Counted from the first letter of the stretch, positions 41,561 to 51,463 are shown. The stretch: DNA of 64,000 nucleotides from GCA-2794515 sp034436155 (GCA_034436155.1 DAOTVP010000068.1:1-64000); one strand, 5' to 3'. The notes: a model not told the origin generated them from the sequence alone. Made by a program: numbers and translations.

Positions 41561-42682
41561 ATGCGTTTGTTAACTCAGATAGTTTTGGTCATGATGCTTG
41601 TTTTTGCCGTGCCTGTGGTCGCCCAAGAGGATAGCGAGTTTGACCCCGAAGCCGATTTCACCAACACCTATACCCTCGACAATATCACCATCCGTTATCC
41701 CGATGTGGTGACGGTAGCCGAAAACAATTTTCAGATTTCGCTGGCATTCGATGAGAGCTTCCGTGATTATATCGTCATCGCCACACCGAAAGCATTCGAC
41801 TATTTCAGCATCCCCAACGACACGCTCGACATCGCATCCCGATCGGTGTTCGATTTATCGCCCGGTGAATATGCCGATGAGCGCACCTACGAAGAGGCGG
41901 TGAGCATCATCGAATTTGCCGGTTACGACAATGTGCTGACCTTTGAGCGCGAGGTCTCTGGCACAAAAGTATTCACCTTCACGCTGATGATTGGCGATGA
42001 TATTTTTGCCGCCATCCTCATCACGCAAGAGACGGTTTTTTCTGCCGATATTCAACTGCGCGTCTTAGAGCGCGTGTTAGAGAGCCTGTCGATCGGTGAT
42101 GAGGCGATCATCGCCGAAGCCACGCCCGATGCCGTAGACCCGCTCGCCACGCCGACATCGACATTTGAAACGCGCACCGCGCCCAGCGAGGCGGTTGAAT
42201 TGAGCCAAGACCTGTCTCTCTATGACGGCGAAATGCGCCTGAGCATCCCTAGCACATGGGTTTTGGTCGAAGATGACGGGAATTATCGGTTTGCCACCAG
42301 CGCAAGCGTGGCAGAGGTTCTGATAGACAGCCGAATCCGCCTCGATGAAGGCGACATTGCCCTGCAAATCATCCATCCTGACCGCATGAGCGAATTGGGG
42401 TTGGCGGAGGTGACTATCGCCAATGTGATCGATGCCCTGCCACGCCAATTCGCCGATTCATCGGTCTTTGTCTACGACGGCTTGCCCTACGAAGCCTATC
42501 TGATATTTGTCGGTGGCATGGGTGTCCCCGAAGGCGCGTTTTTTATCGTGTTCCAAGCGGGTGAGGCGGTCGAAGATGTGGCGGCGATGGTCGGCGTGAC
42601 CCCCGATTATGATGCGGCAGAAGGGCTGATCCTCGCCATCATCAATACGATTGAGTATACCCGCGCCGATAGCGAAGGCTAA
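41561..42682 (+). CDS. Secreted two-domain protein, paralogue of 16416
   Basis: The protein has 373 residues. Signal peptide residues 1-21 (MRLLTQIVLVMMLVFAVPVVA). It has two homologous halves of about 155 residues: first 'YTLDNITIRYPDVV', second 'SLYDGEMRLSIPSTWVLVED', separated by a Thr/Pro-rich linker (TPDAVDPLATPTSTFET). Each half ends with a conserved helix and strand (VLESLSI, AIINTIEY). The gene at 16416 has the same order and similar ends. The linker is longer here. Fold resembles PsbP/DUF1795-like secreted domains, with low certainty. TAGGAGC lies upstream of the ATG. It is followed by the MFS gene after a 117-nt gap with its own -10. Confidence 0.6.
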   Translation: MRLLTQIVLVMMLVFAVPVVAQEDSEFDPEADFTNTYTLDNITIRYPDVVTVAENNFQISLAFDESFRDYIVIATPKAFDYFSIPNDTLDIASRSVFDLSPGEYADERTYEEAVSIIEFAGYDNVLTFEREVSGTKVFTFTLMIGDDIFAAILITQETVFSADIQLRVLERVLESLSIGDEAIIAEATPDAVDPLATPTSTFETRTAPSEAVELSQDLSLYDGEMRLSIPSTWVLVEDDGNYRFATSASVAEVLIDSRIRLDEGDIALQIIHPDRMSELGLAEVTIANVIDALPRQFADSSVFVYDGLPYEAYLIFVGGMGVPEGAFFIVFQAGEAVEDVAAMVGVTPDYDAAEGLILAIINTIEYTRADSEG

Positions 42683-42751
42683 TGGGTGATTTTCATCCCG
42701 ACCTATTTTCGATACGTGTGCAGGCACATCTGCCCACCACCATCAACCTGT

Positions 42752-42759
42752 GCTATAAT
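42752..42759 (+). promoter_or_regulatory. Extended -10 promoter for the MFS gene
   Basis: TGCTATAAT (TG-N-TATAAT) lies 41 nt before ATG 42800. No good -35 element is seen. Confidence 0.45.
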
Positions 42760-42799
42760 AGTCAGGTTTATTCATTCACCTTACTATGGGATAACCGAT

Positions 42800-44020
42800 A
42801 TGAAACAGTCGCGCATGGGGTTCTTTTTATTGGTGATTGCGTTCATCGCCTTCATTAGTTTGGGCTTGCCCGATGGCTTGTTGGGCGTGGCATGGGTATC
42901 GATGAGCGCCGATGTGGGCGCACCGCTCAACGCTTTGGGCGCGGTGACACTAGGGGTGACGGCGGGTTATGTGCTGAGTACCGTCTTGAGTGGCAAATGG
43001 GTGGCGCGGATGGGCATCGGGCGCTTGTTGGCGCTCAGTTGTGGGCTGACGGCTACGGCGCTCATCGGCTATACCATCGTCCCCGTGTGGTGGATGGTGA
43101 CGCTCATCGGCGTGTTGGCGGGGTTGGGCGGCGGGGCAATCGATGCGGCGATCAACAATTTCATCTCGCATCATCATCGAGCGTGGCTATTTTTGCTCCA
43201 TGCCATGTTCGGCATCGGCACAACGGCGGGTCCGTTGATTATGAACACCGCCATCAACACCGCCACTTGGCACATGGGCTACTGGGTGGTGGCGCTTTTT
43301 CAGATTGGCTTGGGGCTGACCTTTTTCATCACCGCCAAACACTGGGATGTGGATGATACCCGCATCGATGCGCCAGAAGATACCCCGCGCAAGGTGGCTA
43401 TCCAACCCGCCCACCTACGCGATACGGCGAGATTGCCTGTGGTGTGGTTTGGCATCGCCTTCTTCCTTTTATATACAGGCACAGAAGCCAGCATCGGGCA
43501 ATGGAGTTTTACGCTGTTCACGCAGACCCGTGCCATAGATAGTGATACCGCCGCCTTTTTCATCGGCGCATATTGGGGCGCGTTCACCTTTGGGCGCGTG
43601 ATAAGCGGTTGGATTGTGCGGCGCATCTCCGAACATGCCTTTATGCGAATCAGCATGGTGTTGTTGTTGATTGGCACGGTCTTGATGTGGATAAATCCCC
43701 ATTCCGTCATCAGTTTGGTGTGCCTGCCGTTGGTGGGGTTCGCCGTCGCGCCGATGTTCCCCTCGATGGTCGGCAGTACGCAAGATCGCCTCGCGCCTGA
43801 ACATGTCGCCAACGCCATCGGCTTTCAGATTGGCGCGGCGGGCTTGGGCGGTGGGCTGGTGATGGGGTTGGGGTCGGTGGTGAGCGGGGCGTTTGGCTTG
43901 CCCGCGATTTTCATCATCCACATCGCATCGGCACTGGCGATTTTTGTGCTGTATGAACTCATCCATCGGCGACGGTTGAGGGGTTCATACAGCATATTTA
44001 AGGATGATAAAGCATCATAA
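42800..44020 (+). CDS. MFS transporter
   Basis: The protein has 406 residues and about 12 hydrophobic helices. ATG 42800 is chosen because the first TM helix starts at once (RMGFFLLVIAFIAFISLGLPDG); an earlier start would add 38 soluble residues. A conserved MFS loop is visible after TM2: GKWVARMGIGRLLALSCG, the 'G.l.dr.G.r..l' motif. There is a cytosolic loop around residues 195-220 (DTRIDAPEDTPRKV), followed by TM7 with WFGIAFFLLYTGTEASIGQW. Such 'GLPDG..G' N-termini occur in the FucP-like/YfkF-like MFS branch. Substrate is unknown. It is convergent with the GH130 gene across a strong inverted repeat, which hints at, but does not show, an oligosaccharide link. Confidence 0.85.
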   Translation: MKQSRMGFFLLVIAFIAFISLGLPDGLLGVAWVSMSADVGAPLNALGAVTLGVTAGYVLSTVLSGKWVARMGIGRLLALSCGLTATALIGYTIVPVWWMVTLIGVLAGLGGGAIDAAINNFISHHHRAWLFLLHAMFGIGTTAGPLIMNTAINTATWHMGYWVVALFQIGLGLTFFITAKHWDVDDTRIDAPEDTPRKVAIQPAHLRDTARLPVVWFGIAFFLLYTGTEASIGQWSFTLFTQTRAIDSDTAAFFIGAYWGAFTFGRVISGWIVRRISEHAFMRISMVLLLIGTVLMWINPHSVISLVCLPLVGFAVAPMFPSMVGSTQDRLAPEHVANAIGFQIGAAGLGGGLVMGLGSVVSGAFGLPAIFIIHIASALAIFVLYELIHRRRLRGSYSIFKDDKAS

Positions 44021-44085
44021 TAGATACTTAGAAATTCACCACTAAGTAATGATAACTGATAGACCATGAGATAGATCAGTTGGCA

Positions 44086-44129
44086 CGACAGCATCGGCTA
44101 AGGCAATATCGCCCTACCCGATGCTGTCG
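44086..44129. terminator. Two-way terminator hairpin between MFS and GH130 genes
   Basis: CGACAGCATCGG (44086-44097) and CCGATGCTGTCG (44118-44129) form a perfect 12-bp stem with a 20-nt loop between convergent genes. AT-rich sequence (CATTTATAATT) follows on the plus strand. Confidence 0.7.
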
Positions 44130-44132
44130 CAT

Positions 44133-45143
44133 TTATAATTCGCTATTGTGTTTGATAAACTCGACCAGCTCATCGACATGTGTGAATGCCAGACCCGTGA
44201 CGGTATCTGCCGCGCCGTAATAAATGGCGATGCGCCCGCTAGCGGGGTCGTGCAACGCGGCACACGGGAACACCACATTCGGCACATCACCGACACATTC
44301 ATAGAGCGTCTGGGGAGACATCAGATATGGTGCGGCGCGATACATCACCTTCCACGGTTGGTCGAGGTCAAGCAGTGCCGCCCCCATGCTATAGACGAAC
44401 CCATTGCACGAGGTCAAGACACCATGATAGATCAGAAGCCAGCCCTCGCTGGTCTCGATGGGGACGGGTCCCGCGCCGATTTTGGTGCTTTCCCAACGCC
44501 AGCTTTTGGGTTTCATGACGAAGCGGTGGTTGCCCCAGTGAACCAGATCGGGGCTTTGGCTATAAAAAATATCGCCGAATGGCGTATGCCCAGTATCGCT
44601 TGGGCGGCTGAGCATGGCATATTTGCCGTTGATTTTACGCGGGAATAACACGCCGTTGCGGTTATGGGGCAAAAAAGCATTTTCGATGAAGTGAAATTCG
44701 TCAAAATCAAATGTATAGCCGATGCCGATGGTCGGACCGTGATAGCCGTTGCACCAGGTGATGTAATACCGGTCTTCGAGCCAGACAACACGCGGGTCGT
44801 AGCGATGCACAAAGTCGCTCAGGTCGCTATTCGGAAAGTGCCACTGGATAGGGTCGTGGTCTATGCGCCACTGGATACCGTCATCACTGAAACCCCGATG
44901 CAAGGTCATGGTGCGCCGTGTATCATCCACCCGAAAAACACCGGCGAATTTATCCCCAAATGGCACGGCGGCGCTGTTGAAAATGCTGTTCGAGGTGGGT
45001 ATGGCATCGCGCTGAATGATTGGGTTGTCGCTATAACGCCATACCACGCTGGTGGTATGGGCGGGTTTATCTTGCCAGGGGATATTGGGCAAGGGGTTGC
45101 CAACCATCTGCACACGCGGTTGAACACGTTCTATCTGTTGCAT
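44133..45143 (-). CDS. GH130 family glycoside phosphorylase-like protein
   Basis: The 336-residue protein is a five-bladed beta-propeller of GH130 type. ATG 45143 is preferred to ATG 45152 because AAGGA is then spaced about 9 nt. Motifs: SIFNSAAVPFGDKFAGVFRV near residue 55; the conserved 'YDPRVV' (HRYDPRVVWLED) supplying the catalytic acid Asp; NGVLFPRKINGKYAML; IGAGPVPIETSEGWLLIYHGV; and the C-terminal VVFPCAALHDPASGRIAIYYGAADT. GH130 enzymes reversibly phosphorolyse beta-mannosidic bonds (for example mannosyl-glucose or mannobiose). It is probably cytosolic: no signal peptide. The surface-protein gene lies divergently upstream; the two starts are 217 nt apart. Confidence 0.92.
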   Translation of the reverse strand: MQQIERVQPRVQMVGNPLPNIPWQDKPAHTTSVVWRYSDNPIIQRDAIPTSNSIFNSAAVPFGDKFAGVFRVDDTRRTMTLHRGFSDDGIQWRIDHDPIQWHFPNSDLSDFVHRYDPRVVWLEDRYYITWCNGYHGPTIGIGYTFDFDEFHFIENAFLPHNRNGVLFPRKINGKYAMLSRPSDTGHTPFGDIFYSQSPDLVHWGNHRFVMKPKSWRWESTKIGAGPVPIETSEGWLLIYHGVLTSCNGFVYSMGAALLDLDQPWKVMYRAAPYLMSPQTLYECVGDVPNVVFPCAALHDPASGRIAIYYGAADTVTGLAFTHVDELVEFIKHNSEL

Positions 45144-45292
45144 ATTGATCATCCTTGTTGATGTTGCCGAAAAAAGCTGTACGTAAACCCCTCACTTGAA
45201 TGAAAGGCTAGTAAATTGATTATACTTAAAAATACACTAAAATGCACAACGTAGAACAAATACCCTGATAAACCTCAATTTAACATAATCAG

Positions 45293-45320
45293 TTGCGGAT
45301 TTATAAAATAATGTTATAAT
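45293..45320 (+). promoter_or_regulatory. Promoter for the LPATG surface protein gene
   Basis: TTGCGG (45293-45298) and TATAAT (45315-45320; TGTTATAAT is also an extended -10) are 16 nt apart, 41 nt before ATG 45361. Confidence 0.55.
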
Positions 45321-45360
45321 TACCCTGTTCTGAACATCCATACCGCGAGGGTATTTGTCT

Positions 45361-48300
45361 ATGAAAAAATTTGCACTCATCTTGTTGGTGCTTATTCCTC
45401 TATTATGGGCGAGTTTTGCATCGCCACCGAACGCCTTCGCGGCGACCATCACCGTCAATACGTTGACCGATGAACCTCTCGGCGACCCCGATAATGGCAA
45501 CTGTTCTATCCGCGAGGCGTTTCAAGCTGCTAATACCGATACCCTCGTAGATGGTTGTACGGCTGGCTCTGGCGCAGATGTCATCAATTTTAGCGTATCT
45601 GGCACCATTGACCTGAGCGTTTCGCTCGATGGTGAAATCAATATCATCAGCCAAATTCTTTTGGATGGTGGGAGCAACATCACCTTCGATGGAAATAACG
45701 CCACCCGCATCTTCAATGTGAATAGCTCTGGTATCTTCACCCTGCAAAACACCACCCTCACGCAAGGCAACGGCAATAGTGGCAGTGGTGGGGCGATTAC
45801 GGTGGCGAATGGTGGCTCATTGACCGTCAACGCCGTGGAATTCAGTAATAATAACGCCGATACCAACGGCGGGGCAATCGATAGCTCTGGCACGCTCAGC
45901 ATTCAAAATAGCGTCTTTCAGAGTAACTCTGCCCAAAGAGACGGCGGGGCGATTTACCAAAGTTCTAATTTTTCGATGACCATCGAAAATACCGCCTTCA
46001 TCGATAATAGCGCAGGTAACGATTCGGGTTATGTCGATGGTTCGGGCGGGGCGATTTATCATAACGGCGCGTTTTCTGCGCCCAGTAGCATCACCGCCGC
46101 GTATTTCTTTAATAACCAAGTCCAAAACGCGACCTCTGCCGATGGCGGTGGCGCGATTTATCATGGTAATTTGGGCGTACTCGCCATCACCGCCAGCGCC
46201 TTTTTTGGCAATACCGTCACGGGTGATGATGCTCGCGGTGGCGCGATTTATAACAACAGTGGTGATGATTTTGCCCTGACGATTAACTATTCGCATTTCG
46301 GCGAATTATTCAACCTGCCCATCCCACCCATCCCGCCCATTTTGGGGTTTGATGTGTTGGCGGCAATCGGCGCGAATGGCGCGGGCAATAGCGTCACAGG
46401 CGCATCCGATGCCACTGCAGGTGGCGGTGCGATTTTCAATAACGGCTACCTGCTCATGAATGGCGTGTCGTTGATTGCCAACAGCAGTAGCAATCATGGC
46501 GGGGCGTTCATGAATACCCGCACCACGCCAGACCCGTTCCCGCAACCGCTTGGGCAACAGGTGATTATCTCCAACAGCACCTTCGCCAATAATACCGCCA
46601 ACGCCAACGGTGGGGCGATTTTTCATGGCAATTCGTCCATCCCCAACGATAACCTGATGGAAATTCGCAATGTCACCATCGCCAACAACACCGCCGCTTC
46701 GGGCGATGGCATCTTCAATTTGGGCGATGGCGAATCGCCTGGATTCTCTAATTTCGATGATTTCTATCTGGTGAATACCATCATCGCCAACGACAATTGT
46801 GCGGGTGGTAGCTTGGGCAATGGCAACGCCAGCGCATCGGGCAATAATGTGGTGTTTAATAGCACCTGTGATATTCGCCAACAAGACGGCAGTTCAACCC
46901 TCGCCACACCCATCACCACAGACCCCGTACTCAGCACGCCCGAATTGGCGTTCAACCTCGCCAATATTTTCACCGTTGTGTTATCGCTGGGACCGAGCAG
47001 TTCTGCCAGTGGCACGGGTGATAACGGCGTGTGTACATCGTTCCCCGTGTTATCACTCGACCAACGCAATTTGCCACTCGGTTTCCGTCCACAAGGCGCA
47101 CCGAATTGCGATATTGGCGCTTACGAATCTGACCAAGTAGCCCCGCCAGAAATTGAAGTGCGCGATAGTACGAATATCACCGTTATTCTCGATGGTGATG
47201 CCACACCCGATGGTGGCGATGGCACGGATTATGGCACGACACCCGTTGGCACGCCTGTTGTACGCAGTTTCATCATCAACAACCTCGGCGGGGCAAATTT
47301 GACGCTTGGCGCGGTAACAGTCCCCGCGGGCTTCACTATCAGCACGACCCCATCCAGCCCTGTCGCGGGTGGTGCCAATACGACATTGGGCGTGACGTGT
47401 GATGCCACCGTCGCAGGGACATATAGTGGCGATATTGTCATCCCCAATAATGATAGCGATGAAAACCCCTATAACTTCGCCATTACCTGTTTGGTCGAGG
47501 GTCCCGAAATCACGGTGACGGGCTTGGGTGGCAACAATGTCGCCAACGGGAGCGCCGCTTCACTGGTCAACGGGTCAGATTTTGACACTATCGCGCAAGG
47601 TTCACCACTGACCCGTACCTTCACCATCGAAAATACGGGCGTGAATTTGAATTTGGATGTGACCAGCATCGCGTTTGTCGGCACTGGCACGGGATTCAGC
47701 ATAACCCCACCTATCCTACCCGATTCCATCGCCCCGACCAACACCATCACATTTGATGTGACCTGTTTGGCGACCAGCGCGGGACTTTTCACCGAGACTA
47801 TCACTATCGCCAACAACGATAGCAACGAAAATCCGTTTACGTTTGCTATTCGTTGCGATGTGACCGCCACCGAACCCGAACTTGAGGTGCGTGGCAACAG
47901 TGTGATTATCGTCAATGGCGATGCGACACCCGATTTGTCCGATGATACCGATTTTGGCACAACGCTCACAGGCACGCCGATTAGCCGTACCTTCACCATC
48001 CGCAATATCGGCGCGGCACAATTGACCACTTCGGGTAGCGTCGTATCGGGGACAGGCTTCACCATCACCACATTCCCCGCAGGCACTGTTGACCCGAATG
48101 ATAGCACGACCCTTGTTGTCCAATGTACTGCAAGCACCGCGGGTACTTATATCGAGACGGTCAGTTTTGCCAATAACGATAGCGATGAAAACCCATTCTC
48201 GTTCAATATTCGATGCCAAGTGAACGACCCCGAACCCGATATCAGCATTTTGGGCAACGCAACGGTGATTACCCCAGGCGATGTCACGCCCGACCTCGCC

Positions 48301-50718
48301 GACCACACGCAATTTGTGACGACCGTGGTGGGTGTACCCGTGTTACGCACGTTCACCATCGAAAATAACGGCACGGCAAATCTGAATATCAGCACGGCGA
48401 CCATCTCGAATTCGCCCAATCCATTTTTATTCGTCACATCACCCGCGCTAGAGAGTATCGCCCCTGGTGGTAGCTTCAATTTTGTGGTGCAATGTCAAAG
48501 CGCGACCGATGGCTCGTTCACCGAGACGGTCTCCATCCAAAGTGATGACCCCGATACCCCTGCCTATTCGTTCAATGTTGGGTGTACGGTCAATGATGAA
48601 CCCGAAATCAATGTGTATGGCAACAGTGTGTTAATCACCAATGGCGATGTCACGCCAAGCCTCCTCGATGATACCGATTTTGGCACAACGTTATTTGGCA
48701 CACCTGTGACGCGCCAATTCATCATCGAAAATATCGGTAGCCAAGTCTTGACGATTACAGGCGCGGTGACAGTCACAAACCCGACCAATTTCAGCGTGAC
48801 GCTCCAACCCGCGGCGACCCTCCCACCGCCATTGATTGGCAACGACACCATCTTCGAGGTGACATGCTCCGCCGCCAATTTGGGGACACATACCGCAACG
48901 GTGAGTATCCCGAATGATGATAGCGATGAAAATCCGTTCACGTTTGAGGTGAGTTGTACGGTCAATTCGCCAAGCCCGATTATCGAAGTCTATGGCAACA
49001 GCACCCTGATTGTCGATGGGGTTATCGCGCCAGATCTCGCAGACCATACCCTGTTCCCGACCACCTCGCCCGGTGTACCCGTTTCGCGCACGTTTGAAAT
49101 CAGAAATACAGGTACGGGTAGCCTGACGGTGAGCATCAGCACGGTGTTTGGTGTGCCATTCACATTGACCACACCACCGACATCGCCCGTGACCAATGGC
49201 AACCCGACCACATTCACCATCGAATGTAACCCGCCCGCCAATGGGAACTATCCATTGACCATCACGATTGATAATAACGATAGCACCACCCCAGGCGCAA
49301 ATCCGTATACATTTGGTATCGAATGTGTGGCGACCACCGCAGGGGTGCCAGAAATCAACGTGCGTGGCAACGGCACGAGCATCACCAGTGGCGATGCCAC
49401 ACCCGACCTCGCCGACCATACCGATTTTGGTAACACCAGTGTGGGTATTCCCATCGTCCGCACCTTCACCATCGAAAACACGGGCTTGGGCGATTTAACA
49501 CTGGGCGCGGTAACAGTCCCCGCAGGCTTCACGGTCACAACAGCACCCGCAGGGACGGTGACAGGTGGCAATAGCACCACGCTCGGCATTACGTGTGATG
49601 CCACCGCACAAAGCACCTATAGCGGAACGGTGAGCATCGTCAACGATGATAGCGATGAAAACCCCTATGAATTCGCCATTCGGTGCGTGGTCAACCCCGC
49701 AGGCACAAATGCCGACCTGAGCCTGTCGAAAATTGTCAGCGATACCACCCCGCAATTCGGCGACATCATCACCTATACGGTGACGGTCAACAATGTGGGT
49801 CCGGGCGCGACAACGGGTGTGCAAGTGGTCGATACCTTCCCAACATCGGTCACATTCTTAGCCGTTGGCACGGTTTCGCAAGGGACGGTCACGGTAGACG
49901 GCTCGAATTTGTTCCTGACATGGGATATTGGCACGATGGTGAACCCACAAACGGTCACATTGACGTATACGGTGCAGGTGAACCCAACCGTTGGCACGAC
50001 CAATAACTATGCAGAAATCACCGCATCCACCGCGCCAGACCCGAATTCGACCCCAGGCAACGGTATTCCGCCGAACCCGATTGAGGATGATGAAGCGGCA
50101 ATCGCCTTCCTCTTCGACCCGCCATTCGGTAGTAAAGCCTTCATCTATGACGGCGTGAGTGTGGTCACATGGACGATTATCTGGGTAAACCCATCGAATA
50201 ATCCCATCCCCGTAGAGATGAGCGACCCGTTGCTCGGTGGCACGACCTTCTTGGCGGGTAGCCTGAGTTGTACCACGCCAGGCACCACCACCATCACCAC
50301 CTGCCTGCATAACGCGGTGACGAATACCATCGAATTTACAGGCATTATCGACCCCAATCCGGGCGCAACGATTGGCGATGTCAATACCGCATCCAACCGC
50401 CTGATTATCACCTACAGCGTGATTGTGCCAGATGGTGTCGATAGTGTGGCGAATACCGCCACCCTGACTGACCTCGATAGCGATGTCACCAGCGTTGTCA
50501 CCGAGACGTTCACGCGCACCATCACCCCACCGCCGACAAGCGGTGGTGGCACACCGCCGTTGACCGCCGAGCAGATCAACGCCAAAGTGACGGCGCTCCC
50601 CGCTACGGGTGAAACGCCTCTGTGGGCAGATTTGCTTCGCATCGGCTTGCTGATGGGCGTGGCGCTTATCGGCGCAGGCGCGATGTGGTTGGCATGGCGT
50701 AGACGGGTGAATGTGTAA
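45361..50718 (+). CDS. LPATG-anchored surface protein with CSLREA, beta-helix and choice-of-anchor D repeats
   Basis: The 1785-residue protein has start ATG 45361 (GAGGG upstream). Residues 1-29 form a signal peptide (MKKFALILLVLIPLLWASFA...). A CSLREA motif follows (NGNCSIREAFQAANTD), then a right-handed beta-helix with GGAI.N repeats (about 100-500). Seven repeats of about 115-125 residues follow, starting 'PEI.V.GN....I..GD.TPD..D.TDFG' and ending 'IPNDDSDENPF.F.I.C', characteristic of choice-of-anchor D domains. A DUF11 domain (NADLSLSKIVSDTTPQFGD) and another Ig-like domain come next. The end has the sorting signal LPATG (about 1746-1750), one TM helix and the tail RRRVNV, so sortase would anchor it to the wall. 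No sortase is in the window. Confidence 0.9.
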   Translation: MKKFALILLVLIPLLWASFASPPNAFAATITVNTLTDEPLGDPDNGNCSIREAFQAANTDTLVDGCTAGSGADVINFSVSGTIDLSVSLDGEINIISQILLDGGSNITFDGNNATRIFNVNSSGIFTLQNTTLTQGNGNSGSGGAITVANGGSLTVNAVEFSNNNADTNGGAIDSSGTLSIQNSVFQSNSAQRDGGAIYQSSNFSMTIENTAFIDNSAGNDSGYVDGSGGAIYHNGAFSAPSSITAAYFFNNQVQNATSADGGGAIYHGNLGVLAITASAFFGNTVTGDDARGGAIYNNSGDDFALTINYSHFGELFNLPIPPIPPILGFDVLAAIGANGAGNSVTGASDATAGGGAIFNNGYLLMNGVSLIANSSSNHGGAFMNTRTTPDPFPQPLGQQVIISNSTFANNTANANGGAIFHGNSSIPNDNLMEIRNVTIANNTAASGDGIFNLGDGESPGFSNFDDFYLVNTIIANDNCAGGSLGNGNASASGNNVVFNSTCDIRQQDGSSTLATPITTDPVLSTPELAFNLANIFTVVLSLGPSSSASGTGDNGVCTSFPVLSLDQRNLPLGFRPQGAPNCDIGAYESDQVAPPEIEVRDSTNITVILDGDATPDGGDGTDYGTTPVGTPVVRSFIINNLGGANLTLGAVTVPAGFTISTTPSSPVAGGANTTLGVTCDATVAGTYSGDIVIPNNDSDENPYNFAITCLVEGPEITVTGLGGNNVANGSAASLVNGSDFDTIAQGSPLTRTFTIENTGVNLNLDVTSIAFVGTGTGFSITPPILPDSIAPTNTITFDVTCLATSAGLFTETITIANNDSNENPFTFAIRCDVTATEPELEVRGNSVIIVNGDATPDLSDDTDFGTTLTGTPISRTFTIRNIGAAQLTTSGSVVSGTGFTITTFPAGTVDPNDSTTLVVQCTASTAGTYIETVSFANNDSDENPFSFNIRCQVNDPEPDISILGNATVITPGDVTPDLADHTQFVTTVVGVPVLRTFTIENNGTANLNISTATISNSPNPFLFVTSPALESIAPGGSFNFVVQCQSATDGSFTETVSIQSDDPDTPAYSFNVGCTVNDEPEINVYGNSVLITNGDVTPSLLDDTDFGTTLFGTPVTRQFIIENIGSQVLTITGAVTVTNPTNFSVTLQPAATLPPPLIGNDTIFEVTCSAANLGTHTATVSIPNDDSDENPFTFEVSCTVNSPSPIIEVYGNSTLIVDGVIAPDLADHTLFPTTSPGVPVSRTFEIRNTGTGSLTVSISTVFGVPFTLTTPPTSPVTNGNPTTFTIECNPPANGNYPLTITIDNNDSTTPGANPYTFGIECVATTAGVPEINVRGNGTSITSGDATPDLADHTDFGNTSVGIPIVRTFTIENTGLGDLTLGAVTVPAGFTVTTAPAGTVTGGNSTTLGITCDATAQSTYSGTVSIVNDDSDENPYEFAIRCVVNPAGTNADLSLSKIVSDTTPQFGDIITYTVTVNNVGPGATTGVQVVDTFPTSVTFLAVGTVSQGTVTVDGSNLFLTWDIGTMVNPQTVTLTYTVQVNPTVGTTNNYAEITASTAPDPNSTPGNGIPPNPIEDDEAAIAFLFDPPFGSKAFIYDGVSVVTWTIIWVNPSNNPIPVEMSDPLLGGTTFLAGSLSCTTPGTTTITTCLHNAVTNTIEFTGIIDPNPGATIGDVNTASNRLIITYSVIVPDGVDSVANTATLTDLDSDVTSVVTETFTRTITPPPTSGGGTPPLTAEQINAKVTALPATGETPLWADLLRIGLLMGVALIGAGAMWLAWRRRVNV

Positions 50719-50739
50719 ATATGCAGGTATTTTGCATAT
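50719..50739 (+). terminator. Hairpin right after the LPATG gene
   Basis: ATATGCA-GGTATTT-TGCATAT (7 bp) begins at the base after the stop codon. There is no T-tract, so its role as terminator is uncertain. Confidence 0.4.
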
Positions 50740-50784
50740 CTCACCGCCAGATGTTTTAAGCACAATACCGTTAAGTTAGCGAAA

Positions 50785-50843
50785 AAGTAGTTCTTATAGC
50801 ATGATGATTTTTTCCGAAAAACATGTGCTAGAAAGAACTACTT
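50785..50843. repeat. 11-bp perfect inverted repeat
   Basis: AAGTAGTTCTT (50785-50795) and AAGAACTACTT (50833-50843) are perfect complements and continue with partly complementary ATAGCATG/CATGTGCTAG. The loop includes TTTTTTCCGAAAAA. The gap 50719-50959 has no gene; it could be a terminator of the minus-strand operon or a small element's ends. Confidence 0.6.
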
Positions 50844-50959
50844 GCATGAATGATACGTTCTGGATTTGATTGAACTGTATCATGAACGCTGGGAGTTTGA
50901 ACCCCTTGTGAGGCATAATTTACGGTCAAGCCTTAAATCGGGCTGGCGCACACTTTAAT

Positions 50960-51463
50960 TTAACCTAGCCATGTCCAAAAATGGGGCGATAGCGCCTCAT
51001 AATAGGGCAACACCACAGGGGGCGAGATGGCTTGTAATAAATCCCCAAATTGCCGACACGCATCATCGGCGGGGGTATGGGGATAGCGGGACATCAGCAC
51101 ATCATATAAAGCCCGCAATTGCCCAACTTGTGCCTTGCGCTGGTCATATTCGCGCATATCCACCACCCAATCATACGGCTCGAAAGGGGCAATATGCCCA
51201 AATACGTCTTGTGCTTTGTATTGGGCGCGGATGTGCATGGTGGTGCTATCGAACACGATGACCTCTCTAGGCGGAAATAAGATAAAGGCGTTATGATTGA
51301 CCTGTTCAGCACGATAAAAAAAGTATTTCAGCACGACAACATCCGCTTCAAACCCCAATATCGGATACGACCGCGCCAAAGCGGGTGCCCGATACTTTTC
51401 CATTGAGTCGTGTACACGCAGGTATAAATCCCAATCATCCATCAACAAATTTGATTTATTCAT
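50960..51463 (-). CDS. Unrecognised partner of the WXG100-papain gene (candidate immunity protein)
   Basis: This 167-residue protein starts at ATG 51463 with AAGGGATACCTG before it. It matches no family I know. It has an alternating strand/helix pattern: LLMDDWDLYLRVHDSMEKY, then YPILGFEADVVVLKYFFYRAEQVNH and FILFPPREVIVFDSTT in a central beta region, and a C-terminal helix QVGQLRALYDVLMSRY. It is soluble, slightly acidic, with no signal peptide. It begins 22 nt after the stop of the upstream WXG100-cysteine protease gene on the same strand, so the two are very probably co-transcribed. Small soluble proteins in that position next to an effector are often immunity proteins; here this is inference only. 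It could instead be a chaperone. Confidence 0.6.
   Translation of the reverse strand: MNKSNLLMDDWDLYLRVHDSMEKYRAPALARSYPILGFEADVVVLKYFFYRAEQVNHNAFILFPPREVIVFDSTTMHIRAQYKAQDVFGHIAPFEPYDWVVDMREYDQRKAQVGQLRALYDVLMSRYPHTPADDACRQFGDLLQAISPPVVLPYYEALSPHFWTWLG

Noticed and set aside
50785..50843. Insertion sequence ends
   Set aside because: The 11-bp inverted repeat encloses only 37 nt and no transposase, so it is a hairpin or terminator rather than an IS.
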